Shown here: piece after piece, positions 14,664-22,578 of the stretch
How positions within the stretch are numbered: the stretch's first letter is position 1
Layout of the letters: each line of letters starts with the position of its first letter
DNA from: Candidatus Dadabacteria bacterium
GTDB taxonomy: Bacteria; Desulfobacterota_D; UBA1144; Nemesobacterales; CSP1-2
Length of the DNA stretch: 30,360 nucleotides
NCBI GenBank assembly: GCA_022615255.1
Contig: JAKEHC010000204.1
Location: 1-30,360, forward strand
Reading direction: 5' to 3'
Translations under genes and position numbers: made by a program
The notes under the pieces: model-generated
The model's database searches: none
Seen by the model: the letters and a program-made list of their open reading frames with translations, nothing else
Told to the model about the DNA's origin: nothing

Positions 14664-15170
14664 TCATTCTCCCACTACAGACACAACTGTTATAATTATC
14701 ATCATTACGCCTATAAACCCCTTTGTAATTGCTCCTCCTACCCTGCCAAGAAGTGCTCCCCATCCGGATTCCATCGCCTGATTTACTCCTTTTCCCTGAT
14801 AGTACTCAATCAGGAAAGCTCCAGCAAAAGCGCCGAGAAAGGCACCGATAAGAGAGCCTATTCCGAAAAGAAAAGGTGCGCAAATGATAGCACCTACTAT
14901 TCCACCTGCAATCGAAGCGATGATCGCGCCTTTACTTGCCCCACGTTTTTTCGCCCCGACTATTCCTAGTACATATTCTATAACTTCGCCCAAGATCGTA
15001 AGAGCAATCAATATTAAAATCACCTTATAAGTTATCTCCTTAAACTCGCCGTACCAACCATAGAGAATAGAATCTGCAAGGATAATAAAATTCCCTGGCA
15101 GTCCGAATATAAGCGATAAAAGTCCCCCAAATGCTACAAAAACAAAGATGATAAATACCAGATAGTCCAT
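14664..15170 (-). CDS. DUF456 family membrane protein
   Basis: This 168-residue, highly hydrophobic protein has about four or five membrane segments (residues 2-30, 47-70, 80-100, 103-122 and 145-166). The GLPGNFIILADSILYGW opening and the glycine-rich helices GAIIASIAGGIVGAI and GAFLGAFAGAFLIEY are the pattern of the DUF456 family. The biochemical function is not known. It ends 12 nt before pheS on the same strand and probably shares its transcript. A weak AGG element precedes the ATG. Confidence 0.85.
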   Translation of the reverse strand: MDYLVFIIFVFVAFGGLLSLIFGLPGNFIILADSILYGWYGEFKEITYKVILILIALTILGEVIEYVLGIVGAKKRGASKGAIIASIAGGIVGAIICAPFLFGIGSLIGAFLGAFAGAFLIEYYQGKGVNQAMESGWGALLGRVGGAITKGFIGVMMIIITVVSVVGE

Positions 15171-15476
15171 TTATTTACCTAGAAAAATATATTACCTAAT
15201 TTGCTAGTTATTGGAATTTTTTAACTGAATGGACTAAGGTAGAAAAGTAAAGCAAAAGCGTCTTAAATCATAACTAGGAAATTCTTTCTATCTCTTGCTT
15301 TCATCTGATTCAAATTTAATTTATGTGTCCTATATCGCTCACTTTAACAATGAAAAGAAATAACAATGTTTAGAACCTAAATATAACAGATAAAGCAAGG
15401 AACCCGACACTGGAAGTTACCAGTGTCGGGTTACCAATGAGGAGGTGAGGAAGACCGAAGAACGTTTTAAACCTAA
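15171..15476. other. Intergenic region, porin to DUF456 gene
   Basis: This 306-bp region contains no gene. The left part would hold the promoter of the DUF456-pheS transcript; a weak TTGAAT-17-TAGAAA candidate is present on the minus strand near 15280-15310. The right part holds the strong hairpin at 15401-15432. Confidence 0.4.
15401..15432 (-). terminator. Strong hairpin downstream of porin gene
   Basis: AACCCGACACTGG (15401-15413) and CCAGTGTCGGGTT (15420-15432) form a perfect 13-bp stem with a 6-base loop, 45 bp past the porin stop codon. On the minus strand it is followed by CCTTGCTTTATC, a broken T-tract. It is probably the transcription end or an RNA-stabilising hairpin of the porin mRNA. 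Confidence 0.65.
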
Positions 15477-16919
15477 TTAGAAATACGCCTGGAGCTGCGC
15501 CCTGAATATGTTTTCGTCAATATCACCTTCCTTCGTAAACTCATTTTTAATGTAGGAATAATCAAGTTGAATCTTCCATTTATGGCTTCTTGACATGTAG
15601 AAATTAATTCCAGGGGTAATCTGATAACTCAGGTCTGGTCCAGGCACAGCGTCATCAAAGTCTATAAGTGCAAATCGCCCAGCAACCTCAACAAGCTTAG
15701 GAAGCAAAAATACACCGCCTTGAACCCTAAATCCCTGGTCAAATACTGTATTAATGCTCGCCGCCTGATCTGCATCTGGAGAGATCCACCTGCCGTCGTA
15801 TTCCCCCTCAAAGCTGAAACCCTTGTATTTGAAGTTAAGATCAGCCGTAAATTGAGCAAAATCTCCTGCTACTATACCAATATCGGCAAATCGTGTCGAA
15901 ATATCAGCATCTGGAGTCTTTCTTTCTATATTAAGACCTTCCATCCCTGCCCCGGCTACACCGATGGCAAGAAGCGGTTTATCATCTCCAAAGTTGGGTT
16001 CTATCTTGTAATCCCCACCCGATGGGAAAGCGGAATTAGTATATTTTAACTCACCGCAGCAAGGGGTAAACATCACCCTACCAGCATAAAGTAGATTAGA
16101 ATCTGTGCTGAAAGCATTTCTTCCATTACCATCAAACACTCCAAAACCATAGGTAATATAATTTGATAAAACTCCATATAGCGCAGTCCCTATGTCACGT
16201 CCTAACTGAAACTCCGCACTTACAATAGACCTCTCTACGAGCTGGAAAACCTCTGACGAAGTTAGAAACTCTCTATTAAATGGAACCTTAAACTGACCTA
16301 CTCTTGGAACGAATATCTGTCCGTATTTAGTGGGAAAAGCCGCATCAAAATACGTATCTAACAACTGTAGATCACTACCATTATCGGCACTCAGCTGAAC
16401 GTAGTAAAGAAACCATGGTTTGAAAGCGTTTCCATCCCAGACCAGCCTTAGCCTTCTTATCCTGAAATCCGTTGCTGTGAACTCATCAGTTGTATCATTT
16501 ACAGAGAATTGAAATTGCCCACGTAGCCTAAACCTCATAGAATAGTTCCCGTCTTTAGTCTTAACAGTTAATCCATCTCCTGGCTTTTTATAACTTACGT
16601 CTATATTGTTCCACCAACCTTTCTTTTCCTCGGTTTTTACCTTTTCTATCTTTTCTTGCTGAGTTTCTCCCTTAACCTCTAGGTCCTGAATCTTTTTCTT
16701 AAGCTCCTCTATCTGCTTTTGGTTCTGCTTCTGGATTTCCTCAATCTGTTTCTTTAACTCCTCAATCTGATTAGTTCCCTTTTTTGAAGCCTGAGCAACT
16801 GTCTTGCTTTCTGCAGTCTGTACCCCATTTTGACTTACCGCCCGGGAGTTCAGCGCAAAAAGTGTAACCATAAACACCCAAACAACTACTTTTAAATTCC
16901 TTCGTAAAAATCTTATCAT
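15477..16919 (-). CDS. OprO/OprP-family outer-membrane porin with N-terminal coiled coil
   Basis: This 480-residue beta-barrel porin of the phosphate-selective porin O/P family has a signal peptide (residues 1-27, hydrophobic VVVWVFMVTLFAL). A Glu/Lys/Gln coiled coil follows (about 50-100, repeats of IEELKKQIEEIQKQ), then the barrel from residue 105 with NYSMRFRLRGQFQF, TDFRIRRLRLVWDGNAFKPW, VGQFKVPFNREFLTSS and ERSIVSAEFQLGRDIG. It ends in aromatic Phe as barrel proteins do. The coiled coil may form a trimeric periplasmic stalk. Family members favour anions. It lies downstream of the ABC transporter genes on the same strand, with its own AGGAGG site, so it may supply that transporter's substrate. 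Confidence 0.88.
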   Translation of the reverse strand: MIRFLRRNLKVVVWVFMVTLFALNSRAVSQNGVQTAESKTVAQASKKGTNQIEELKKQIEEIQKQNQKQIEELKKKIQDLEVKGETQQEKIEKVKTEEKKGWWNNIDVSYKKPGDGLTVKTKDGNYSMRFRLRGQFQFSVNDTTDEFTATDFRIRRLRLVWDGNAFKPWFLYYVQLSADNGSDLQLLDTYFDAAFPTKYGQIFVPRVGQFKVPFNREFLTSSEVFQLVERSIVSAEFQLGRDIGTALYGVLSNYITYGFGVFDGNGRNAFSTDSNLLYAGRVMFTPCCGELKYTNSAFPSGGDYKIEPNFGDDKPLLAIGVAGAGMEGLNIERKTPDADISTRFADIGIVAGDFAQFTADLNFKYKGFSFEGEYDGRWISPDADQAASINTVFDQGFRVQGGVFLLPKLVEVAGRFALIDFDDAVPGPDLSYQITPGINFYMSRSHKWKIQLDYSYIKNEFTKEGDIDENIFRAQLQAYF

Positions 16920-17238
16920 TTAACGATCCTCCTTTTAATTCGTTTTTGTTATCATCACTAAGATGTCTTACCTACATGATTTTCCTGAGCCTCGAATAGA
17001 ACATTGTGCTGTCTCTTTTGTGCCAACCACGACTTACCTCCTTATAACTTTTCTATAAAAGTCCGTACGGAAGTCAGACTTCTCAAACAAATACGAAATG
17101 TTTACTACAAAAAATTTATAGATTGTTTGTTGGACTACTTATTTAGAGGGCTACAGTAGAATGTGCTTCTTGATTGGTAATATTTTGGAAAATTGTTAAT
17201 GCCTAATGGGTTAATTGCTAGATTATCTATAATAAACA
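16920..17238. other. Leader region of the porin gene
   Basis: This 319-bp gap between the permease and porin genes carries, on the minus strand, a perfect TCCGTACGGA dyad (17070-17079 region), then a strong AAGGAGGT site with a 20-codon frame (16968-17030), and the porin AGGAGG site. No longer gene is present. Confidence 0.45.
16968..17030 (-). CDS. Possible 20-residue leader peptide before porin
   Basis: A GTG at 17030 lies six bases after a full AAGGAGGT ribosome-binding sequence (17036-17043). The frame reads MVGTKETAQCSIRGSGKSCR and ends with TAA at 16968-16970, 48 nt before the porin ATG. The ribosome-binding match is stronger than that of most genes in the window. The peptide has two Cys and two Arg and no membrane segment. 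It could be a regulatory leader peptide or a small protein; with only 20 codons it could also be chance. Confidence 0.35.
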   Translation of the reverse strand: MVGTKETAQCSIRGSGKSCR

Positions 17239-17994
17239 TTAGGCTAATCCCCATCTTTCTCTGACTTTGTTCTCTATCCTTGCAAAAATTAATCTATCTA
17301 CTACTATTCCAATTATGATTATTACAACCATGACAGCTATGACCTGATTCATATCGTTTAGTTCACGTCCCATCATAAGCAAATGACCGAGACCAAGACC
17401 AACATAAAGAAGTTCTGCCGCCATTAACGATCGCCACGCAAAAGACCACCCCTGTTTAAAACCACTTATAATAGAGGGGAGTGCCGCTGGCATAATAACC
17501 TTAGTGTATAGCTGAAATCCCTTTGCTCCCATTGTTCTTGCCGCTCTCACGTAAATGGGAGGGACATTTTTCACACCTGTATCGGCGCCGATTATGATTG
17601 AAAAGAGCGATCCTAGAATAACAATCGCCAGCATCGCAGACTCACTCAACCCAAACCACAGAAGAGCAAGCGGAAGCCAGCATATGCTTGGGAGGGCTTG
17701 AATCCCTAAAACCAGGGAACCGACTGTTTCATCAAGTGTTTTTACTCTTCCTATAAGAAGACCTACAAATAACCCAAGGACTATTGAAAACCCATATCCT
17801 ATAAGAATCCTCTTCAAGCTGATTAAAATTCCTATTATGAAGGTTTTGTCTTCAAAGCCGGTAACAAGTGTTTCCAGTACACCAAGTGGAGTTGGAAAAA
17901 TATACTCGGGCCAGATCTTCAGTAAAGCGAGTCCCTGCCATAGCCCAATTAGAATAAGATAAAAAAGAGCTAATTTGATAAATCGCTTGCTCAT
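17239..17994 (-). CDS. ABC transporter permease, SsuC/TauC/NrtB type
   Basis: This 251-residue inner-membrane permease has about six membrane segments, opening LALFYLILIGLWQGLALLKI. The typical coupling-helix region is EAA-like: YVRAARTMGAKGFQLYTKVIMPAALPSIISGFKQGWSFAWRSLMAAEL. This composition is the hallmark of the sulfonate/taurine/nitrate permease group. Its ATG overlaps the stop codon of the ATPase gene by four bases (ATGA), so the two are translationally coupled. The substrate cannot be read from the permease. Confidence 0.9.
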   Translation of the reverse strand: MSKRFIKLALFYLILIGLWQGLALLKIWPEYIFPTPLGVLETLVTGFEDKTFIIGILISLKRILIGYGFSIVLGLFVGLLIGRVKTLDETVGSLVLGIQALPSICWLPLALLWFGLSESAMLAIVILGSLFSIIIGADTGVKNVPPIYVRAARTMGAKGFQLYTKVIMPAALPSIISGFKQGWSFAWRSLMAAELLYVGLGLGHLLMMGRELNDMNQVIAVMVVIIIIGIVVDRLIFARIENKVRERWGLA

Positions 17995-19082
17995 CTGTAA
18001 ACCACCTCTTTTTTCGCATTGGCTTTGTAAGATTGCTCTTCTAATTCTTCCTTCAGGTCATCTGTAATCCACTTTGTGTTCAAAAACACCTCCGGGTGGT
18101 CTATTTTTCTCGGTCTTGCAATGTCAATCTCGTATTCAGCCTTTACTTGTCCTGGATTACTTGCAAAAACTATCACTCTATCTCCGAGAAGGACAGCTTC
18201 CTGAACGTTGTGAGTGACAAAAACAATAGTTTTATGCGACTCGGTCCAGATGTTTTGTAGCTCTTCCTGAAGTGTTTCCCGTGTGTAGACATCCAGCGCC
18301 GCAAAGGGCTCATCCATGAGAAGAATCGCTGGTTCCATAACTAAAGCTCTAGCTATTGCCACACGCTGTTTCATACCACCTGATAGTTGGTGAATAAAAG
18401 AATTGTGAAATTTTTCATCTAGCCCTACGAGCTTCAGGTAATCAAGTGCAAGGGTCCTCCGTATATTAGAAGCGACATCACGGAGTTTAAGACCAAATTC
18501 AACATTCTGCATCACCGTAAGCCAGGGGAAAAGCGCGCCTTCCTGAAACACGACTACACGGTCAGATCCAGGACCCGTGACACGATTCCCGTTTGACCAG
18601 ATTTCGCCCTGTGTGGGTTTGTCAAGTCCTGCAATCAAATTAAGGAGCGTAGACTTACCGCATCCCGAAGGACCAACAATACAAACAAATTCACCTTCCT
18701 GAATGGTTAAATTAATATTATCTAGAGCTGTGACTTTTCCTTGATTCGTTCTGAATACCTTTGACACACTGAGCACTCGAAGCCTTGGCTCTGTTTTTTC
18801 AATCTTTTGAATGAAAACCTGCCAGATGCCGTTTTGTTCGATAACCTTAAGTGGATAACCCCTTCGTAAGCAGAATCTCGGAGCGTTCTCTTTAGCTGTG
18901 GGTTCGTGGTCACATATAGCCTGAAGGATTTCTTTATCTTTAAGACTTACTATTGTGTCTCTAATTAGATTTAGTGGATGAGGGCAAATTGCACCTCGCA
19001 CGTCAATTATCTTGTTTGGTTTTAATTCATCTACATTTTTTAACTCTTCAACCTGCACTGATTCATCTGCTAACTTACTCAT
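17991..19082 (-). CDS. TusA sulfur-carrier domain fused to ABC transporter ATPase
   Basis: This 363-residue protein has two clear domains. Residues 24-93 are a TusA/SirA-type fold: IIDVRGAICPHPLNLIRDTI contains the CPxP motif with Cys33, the residue that carries persulfide in TusA, followed by LQAICDHEPTAKENAPRFCLRRGY, the family's second half. Residues 100-345 are an SsuB/TauB/NrtC-type ATPase: Walker A GPSGCGKST (137-145), Q-loop VVVFQEGALFPWLTV, signature LSGGMKQRV (from 233), Walker B ILLMDEP (253-259) and the H-loop FVTHNVQEA. The fusion puts a sulfur-transfer module on the cytoplasmic face of an importer. AGGAG precedes the ATG by five bases. It begins eight bases after the binding-protein gene. 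Confidence 0.9.
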   Translation of the reverse strand: MSKLADESVQVEELKNVDELKPNKIIDVRGAICPHPLNLIRDTIVSLKDKEILQAICDHEPTAKENAPRFCLRRGYPLKVIEQNGIWQVFIQKIEKTEPRLRVLSVSKVFRTNQGKVTALDNINLTIQEGEFVCIVGPSGCGKSTLLNLIAGLDKPTQGEIWSNGNRVTGPGSDRVVVFQEGALFPWLTVMQNVEFGLKLRDVASNIRRTLALDYLKLVGLDEKFHNSFIHQLSGGMKQRVAIARALVMEPAILLMDEPFAALDVYTRETLQEELQNIWTESHKTIVFVTHNVQEAVLLGDRVIVFASNPGQVKAEYEIDIARPRKIDHPEVFLNTKWITDDLKEELEEQSYKANAKKEVVYR

Positions 19083-19090
19083 TTTTTCTC

Positions 19091-20143
19091 CTATTGTTTT
19101 GAAACTTCGAGTTTTACAGGTTGAAGTCCTTTTTCCCTAAGAACTTCGTTTAATATAGTTAGGTCATAAATATTTGATAGATCTGGCTGTTTGCTTCCTA
19201 AAAACCCTTGCTCGAACGCCCATCTTGCCGATTTAAAAAGCGAGCTTGTGATAGGGTCATATGTGATATCTATTCTTTTAAGTGACTCATCGAGAACATT
19301 TTGGGGCAGGGCTTTGCCTGTCTCTCTTTTTATTTCCTCGTTCAGTATTTTTTTTGCTTCTTCAGGACTTTTGTTTATCCAATCTGTAAGTTCTACATGG
19401 GCTGTTATCCATTTTTTAACTAAGTCTGGGTGCTTTTTTAAAAACTTAGAGCTAACAACTATGTGAGTGGTAACGAACTTCCCGTCTGGCCAGATTTCTC
19501 TTTCATCTAAGAATAGCTTTCCGCCACCTTCAAGTAACAGCCTTGAAACCCAGGGCTCGACTGTCCAAGCTCCGTCAATCTCTTTCTTAAGAAATAGAGT
19601 CAATTGATCGGGGTTTGCAAGCGGTATTACCTTCACGGTGCCTCCTTTCTCTTTGACTGTAAAACCGTTGTCTTTCAGCCAGCCTCTAAGCGCCACGTCC
19701 TGAGTGTTACCCAACTGTGGAGATGCAATCTTCTTACCATCGAAATCCTTTATGGTTTCAATACCTGAATCTTTTCTAACAACAAGACCTGCTCCGCCGC
19801 TTGACGCTCCAGAAACAATGCGAAGGGCTTCCCCTTTAGATTTAATGTAACCGTTGATTGCTGGATTGGGACCTATATATGTAATATCAAGTTCCCCGGC
19901 AAATAGCGCTTCTATTGCCGAGGGACCAGCATTAAAAATTTTCCAGTCAATCTTTGTGTTTTCTCCCAAAGCCTTCTCAAACCATTTATTCGCCTGTCCA
20001 ATAACACCCTGAGTATGGGTTATATTGGGAAAATGACCTGCACGAATGGTTGTTTTGGAATCCTGTGCAATTGCCTCCCCTAACCCTAAAAATAGTAAGC
20101 CTATAGCTAAACCTGTCAATAGAATTCGTGCTGTATATTTCAT
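19091..20143 (-). CDS. Periplasmic substrate-binding protein, SsuA/TauA type
   Basis: This 350-residue secreted binding protein has a signal peptide (LTGLAIGLLFLGLGEAIAQ, cleavage near residue 26). The body matches the aliphatic sulfonate/taurine/nitrate binding family: TTIRAGHFPNITHTQGVIGQ, IDWKIFNAGPSAIEALFAGELDITYIGPNPAINGY, DGKKIASPQLGNTQDVALRGWL and WTVEPWVSRLL. It is first in the transport operon (binding protein, TusA-ATPase, permease, then porin) with GGAGG nine bases before the ATG. The ligand is probably an organosulfur or other small anion; the TusA domain in the next gene favours sulfur, but this is inference. Confidence 0.9.
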   Translation of the reverse strand: MKYTARILLTGLAIGLLFLGLGEAIAQDSKTTIRAGHFPNITHTQGVIGQANKWFEKALGENTKIDWKIFNAGPSAIEALFAGELDITYIGPNPAINGYIKSKGEALRIVSGASSGGAGLVVRKDSGIETIKDFDGKKIASPQLGNTQDVALRGWLKDNGFTVKEKGGTVKVIPLANPDQLTLFLKKEIDGAWTVEPWVSRLLLEGGGKLFLDEREIWPDGKFVTTHIVVSSKFLKKHPDLVKKWITAHVELTDWINKSPEEAKKILNEEIKRETGKALPQNVLDESLKRIDITYDPITSSLFKSARWAFEQGFLGSKQPDLSNIYDLTILNEVLREKGLQPVKLEVSKQ

Positions 20144-20441
20144 CGCTCTTTCCTCCGGACTTTGTATTTTTGATTCATTAAGGATTTTTTATTGTTGCAA
20201 AAAGAGTGCCAAGTAGAAGATTCCCTATGATTTCGGGAAGTTGGGAATATGTAACCTGATTAACAACTAATAAGACTTTGGTGAGTAAATAGCCAATCAG
20301 TATATTTTTGTATCATAATTTAGAAGTTCTGAACTCAGATATACACGTAATGAAAAAAGAATAGAGCTTGTCTAGAACTTTGTTAACTATAACGTCAATT
20401 CCCTATTTATAATGGAGATTGATATATTATACCAATCCGCT
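20144..20441. other. Intergenic region upstream of transport operon
   Basis: This 298-bp AT-rich stretch has no gene. A short TTCCC...GGGAA hairpin lies near 20221-20239. A TTGACG box on the minus strand near 20393-20398 lacks a good -10 partner. No sulfur-related riboswitch is recognised. Confidence 0.4.
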
Positions 20442-22271
20442 TTATTGGGAGCCATGTTCTATCACAAATTCAAACTCCGGAAAAAGCTTTGGCAGTTTCA
20501 TGAGATTAAAAACAAATAGACCCACAGACATTCTGTCAATCCAGGACGCTGTAGGCCATCCAAGGTGAATCACAAACCTTTTTTCAGAAAGGTCAGCCCT
20601 AAGCGTATGGAGAACCGCTAGAATAGAGTAGTAAACACCCTGGGTCTTAAATATTGGGAATCTAAAATAATTATCACCTATCTTTGGTGGAATTCCCTGC
20701 CTTGGGGAGAAGAAGGTTATAAAAAAGGCATCCTTTCTCAGTTCCTTTTTCCTCTCACCCGGCCTTCTAAAGTAGATGTGTATTTCTTCTTCATCACACT
20801 CGGCAATCCTTGTGATAAGCTCCATAGGAAAATCAGTTCCTCCTATCTCCTTAATTTCAGGGGCTCTTTTTCTCGCAATCTGTAACCCTGCAATAAGGAA
20901 GAAAATAACAGAGATCGCCCAGAGACCCGTTCCGTATGGTTTATGGAGGGCAAGATAAATAAAGCACGAAAGAAAAACTAGCCAAATGATAAGTGTTCCG
21001 ATACGAGATGTGTAATAGTCCCTTATCTCCTGCGTTCCTTTAAAGAATCTATAAATAATAAGGCTCCCCATGTTTATGCAGAATGTAGCAAGTAGTCCTA
21101 TTGCATACATCTCGGCAAGTATGCGAAGAGCACCGCCAGTAATAATAAGGATAACTGAGTAGAAGACCGCACTAAGCAGATGAATCCGGTAAAGGGCCCC
21201 CTGTTTATTAGTCTTAATGAGCCATTTGAACCCGTAGCGATGTGCAACACGCTCAAGCAACTCACTTGAAGCTACAAACGCCGTGTTTACAGCCATCATA
21301 AGGGCTAAACTCGCCAGAAATCCTACAATAAGACTGAACACAGGATTGCCTACGACCCCTGCGTAATGTGTAATCAGGTCTCCTTCATGAGATTTGAAAT
21401 CTAGTGGAGAGGAGAGAACGAGGACAGAAACAATGGGGGTAATGATTCCAACAGTAAGAGCAAGAAATATGTAAGCCTTTCCTATATCACGCCAGCCTTT
21501 GACAAGCCCCGCTGTTTGCAAAACAGATTCAATGCCTGAATAGGCTAAAACCGAGCTCCCCATGCCTACAGCAATGGCGTATATGGCATGAAAGATATCA
21601 TCTCCTGTCAGATCTCCGTAGACGTTATGAAAGCTACCTTTTATTACTTCTATATTCTGTGGCGTAGAGTGAAAATAACCAAGCGTTATAAGATTGAGAA
21701 TTACGAAGATCGCTACTACAAATACAGAGAATGTAAATCTTGCATTCTCTCGTATGCCGATTATATTCAGTCCTGCAATAAACCAAATCACAGCAAACGG
21801 CAGAAATGTTGCTGTGAGTGGAGAAAGTGAGATGAAAGTTAATCCATTTGCAACGGCACTGACAGCAGAGATACAAGCCGTAAGTATGTAGTCAACCATG
21901 ATAGAGGCAACAGCGATGAACGATACTAGAGGACCTAGAACAAGGTAGGAAAAGGAGTAAACACCACCTCCTTTTATCCCATTTTTCTCAAGTATTTCTG
22001 CTATCTCAACCATACGGGTCGTTGAGTAGTGAATGAAGACGGCCGTAAGAATTAGAAAAAATATTGCTTTATTTCCTATAAATCTGTGAGTCTCACTCGG
22101 AGCATAAAACATGGATGTAAATTCATCCATAAACGTTATAATCCCAACAGAGAGCCATGTTAGCCACCACCTGCCTCTACTCAGGTAAGAAAGTAGATTC
22201 TTTGCTCGAATCAGCTTGATAAAAAGAACTAATAAGAATAGATTAAGACCTAAAAGAATCAGTTCTTTCAT
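20442..22271 (-). CDS. kimA: KimA-like APC-family potassium importer
   Basis: This 609-residue APC-superfamily transporter is almost the length of Bacillus KimA (formerly YdaO). About twelve membrane segments lie in residues 1-460 and a soluble C-terminal domain in about 480-609. Key stretches resembling KimA are FMDEFTSMFYAPSET, NGIKGGGVYSFSYLVLGP, ASIMVDYILTACISAVSAV, YSGIESVLQTAGLV and NTAFVASSELLERVAHRYGF. The ydaO-type riboswitch in its leader independently points to potassium transport, because c-di-AMP riboswitches commonly control KimA/Ktr-type importers. An amino-acid APC permease is the alternative. The ribosome-binding site before the ATG is weak, leaving room for leader control. 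Confidence 0.8.
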   Translation of the reverse strand: MKELILLGLNLFLLVLFIKLIRAKNLLSYLSRGRWWLTWLSVGIITFMDEFTSMFYAPSETHRFIGNKAIFFLILTAVFIHYSTTRMVEIAEILEKNGIKGGGVYSFSYLVLGPLVSFIAVASIMVDYILTACISAVSAVANGLTFISLSPLTATFLPFAVIWFIAGLNIIGIRENARFTFSVFVVAIFVILNLITLGYFHSTPQNIEVIKGSFHNVYGDLTGDDIFHAIYAIAVGMGSSVLAYSGIESVLQTAGLVKGWRDIGKAYIFLALTVGIITPIVSVLVLSSPLDFKSHEGDLITHYAGVVGNPVFSLIVGFLASLALMMAVNTAFVASSELLERVAHRYGFKWLIKTNKQGALYRIHLLSAVFYSVILIITGGALRILAEMYAIGLLATFCINMGSLIIYRFFKGTQEIRDYYTSRIGTLIIWLVFLSCFIYLALHKPYGTGLWAISVIFFLIAGLQIARKRAPEIKEIGGTDFPMELITRIAECDEEEIHIYFRRPGERKKELRKDAFFITFFSPRQGIPPKIGDNYFRFPIFKTQGVYYSILAVLHTLRADLSEKRFVIHLGWPTASWIDRMSVGLFVFNLMKLPKLFPEFEFVIEHGSQ

Positions 22272-22344
22272 AAAGATTTTTTATCCATTAAACGGGAAGG
22301 AGTTTCTTAGGATTTGTGGAGTGAGTATTGTGGGGTTATGTTTC

Positions 22345-22480
22345 ACATTCCTTCCAAACGCCTACGAGGTTAGCTGACGGGCTAGGGTTGGAAAGATAAC
22401 CCTTCATCTGATTTTAATGATTCGCCCCAAAATCTTGGTTCCCCCGTTTTTCCACTATAGTGGAAACTCGGCGATCATAC
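22345..22480 (-). ncRNA. ydaO/yuaA-type cyclic-di-AMP riboswitch
   Basis: Read on the minus strand, the leader carries the conserved blocks of this class in order: GGGGGAACCAA (22445-22435), TTGGGGCGAATC (22430-22419), a hairpin AGGGTT-ATCTTTCC-AACCCT (22403-22384), and GTCAGCTAACCTCGTAGGCG (22378-22359), which is almost letter for letter the signature of the Bacillus ydaO element. It begins about ten bases after the predicted transcription start and lies about 75 bases upstream of the transporter ATG. In known cases c-di-AMP binding turns expression off. Confidence 0.92.
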
Positions 22481-22495
22481 TTTTTAAGGCTACTT

Positions 22496-22523
22496 AGTGT
22501 AATATATCTAAGCCTCTTGTCAA
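22496..22523 (-). promoter_or_regulatory. Promoter for riboswitch-kimA transcript
   Basis: On the minus strand, TTGACA (22523-22518) and TACACT (22501-22496) are 16 bp apart. Transcription would start near 22489, leading straight into the riboswitch, which supports both calls. Confidence 0.6.
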
Positions 22524-22578
22524 TTTTCGATATTAGGGAACGCCTTGAAGAATATATTTGTATATGTGGATCTATCCT

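Noticed and set aside
17239..20143. Naming the ABC genes ssuABC or tauABC outright
   Set aside because: Sulfonate, taurine and nitrate systems share these motifs, and no SsuD, TauD or nitrate reductase gene is present to decide.
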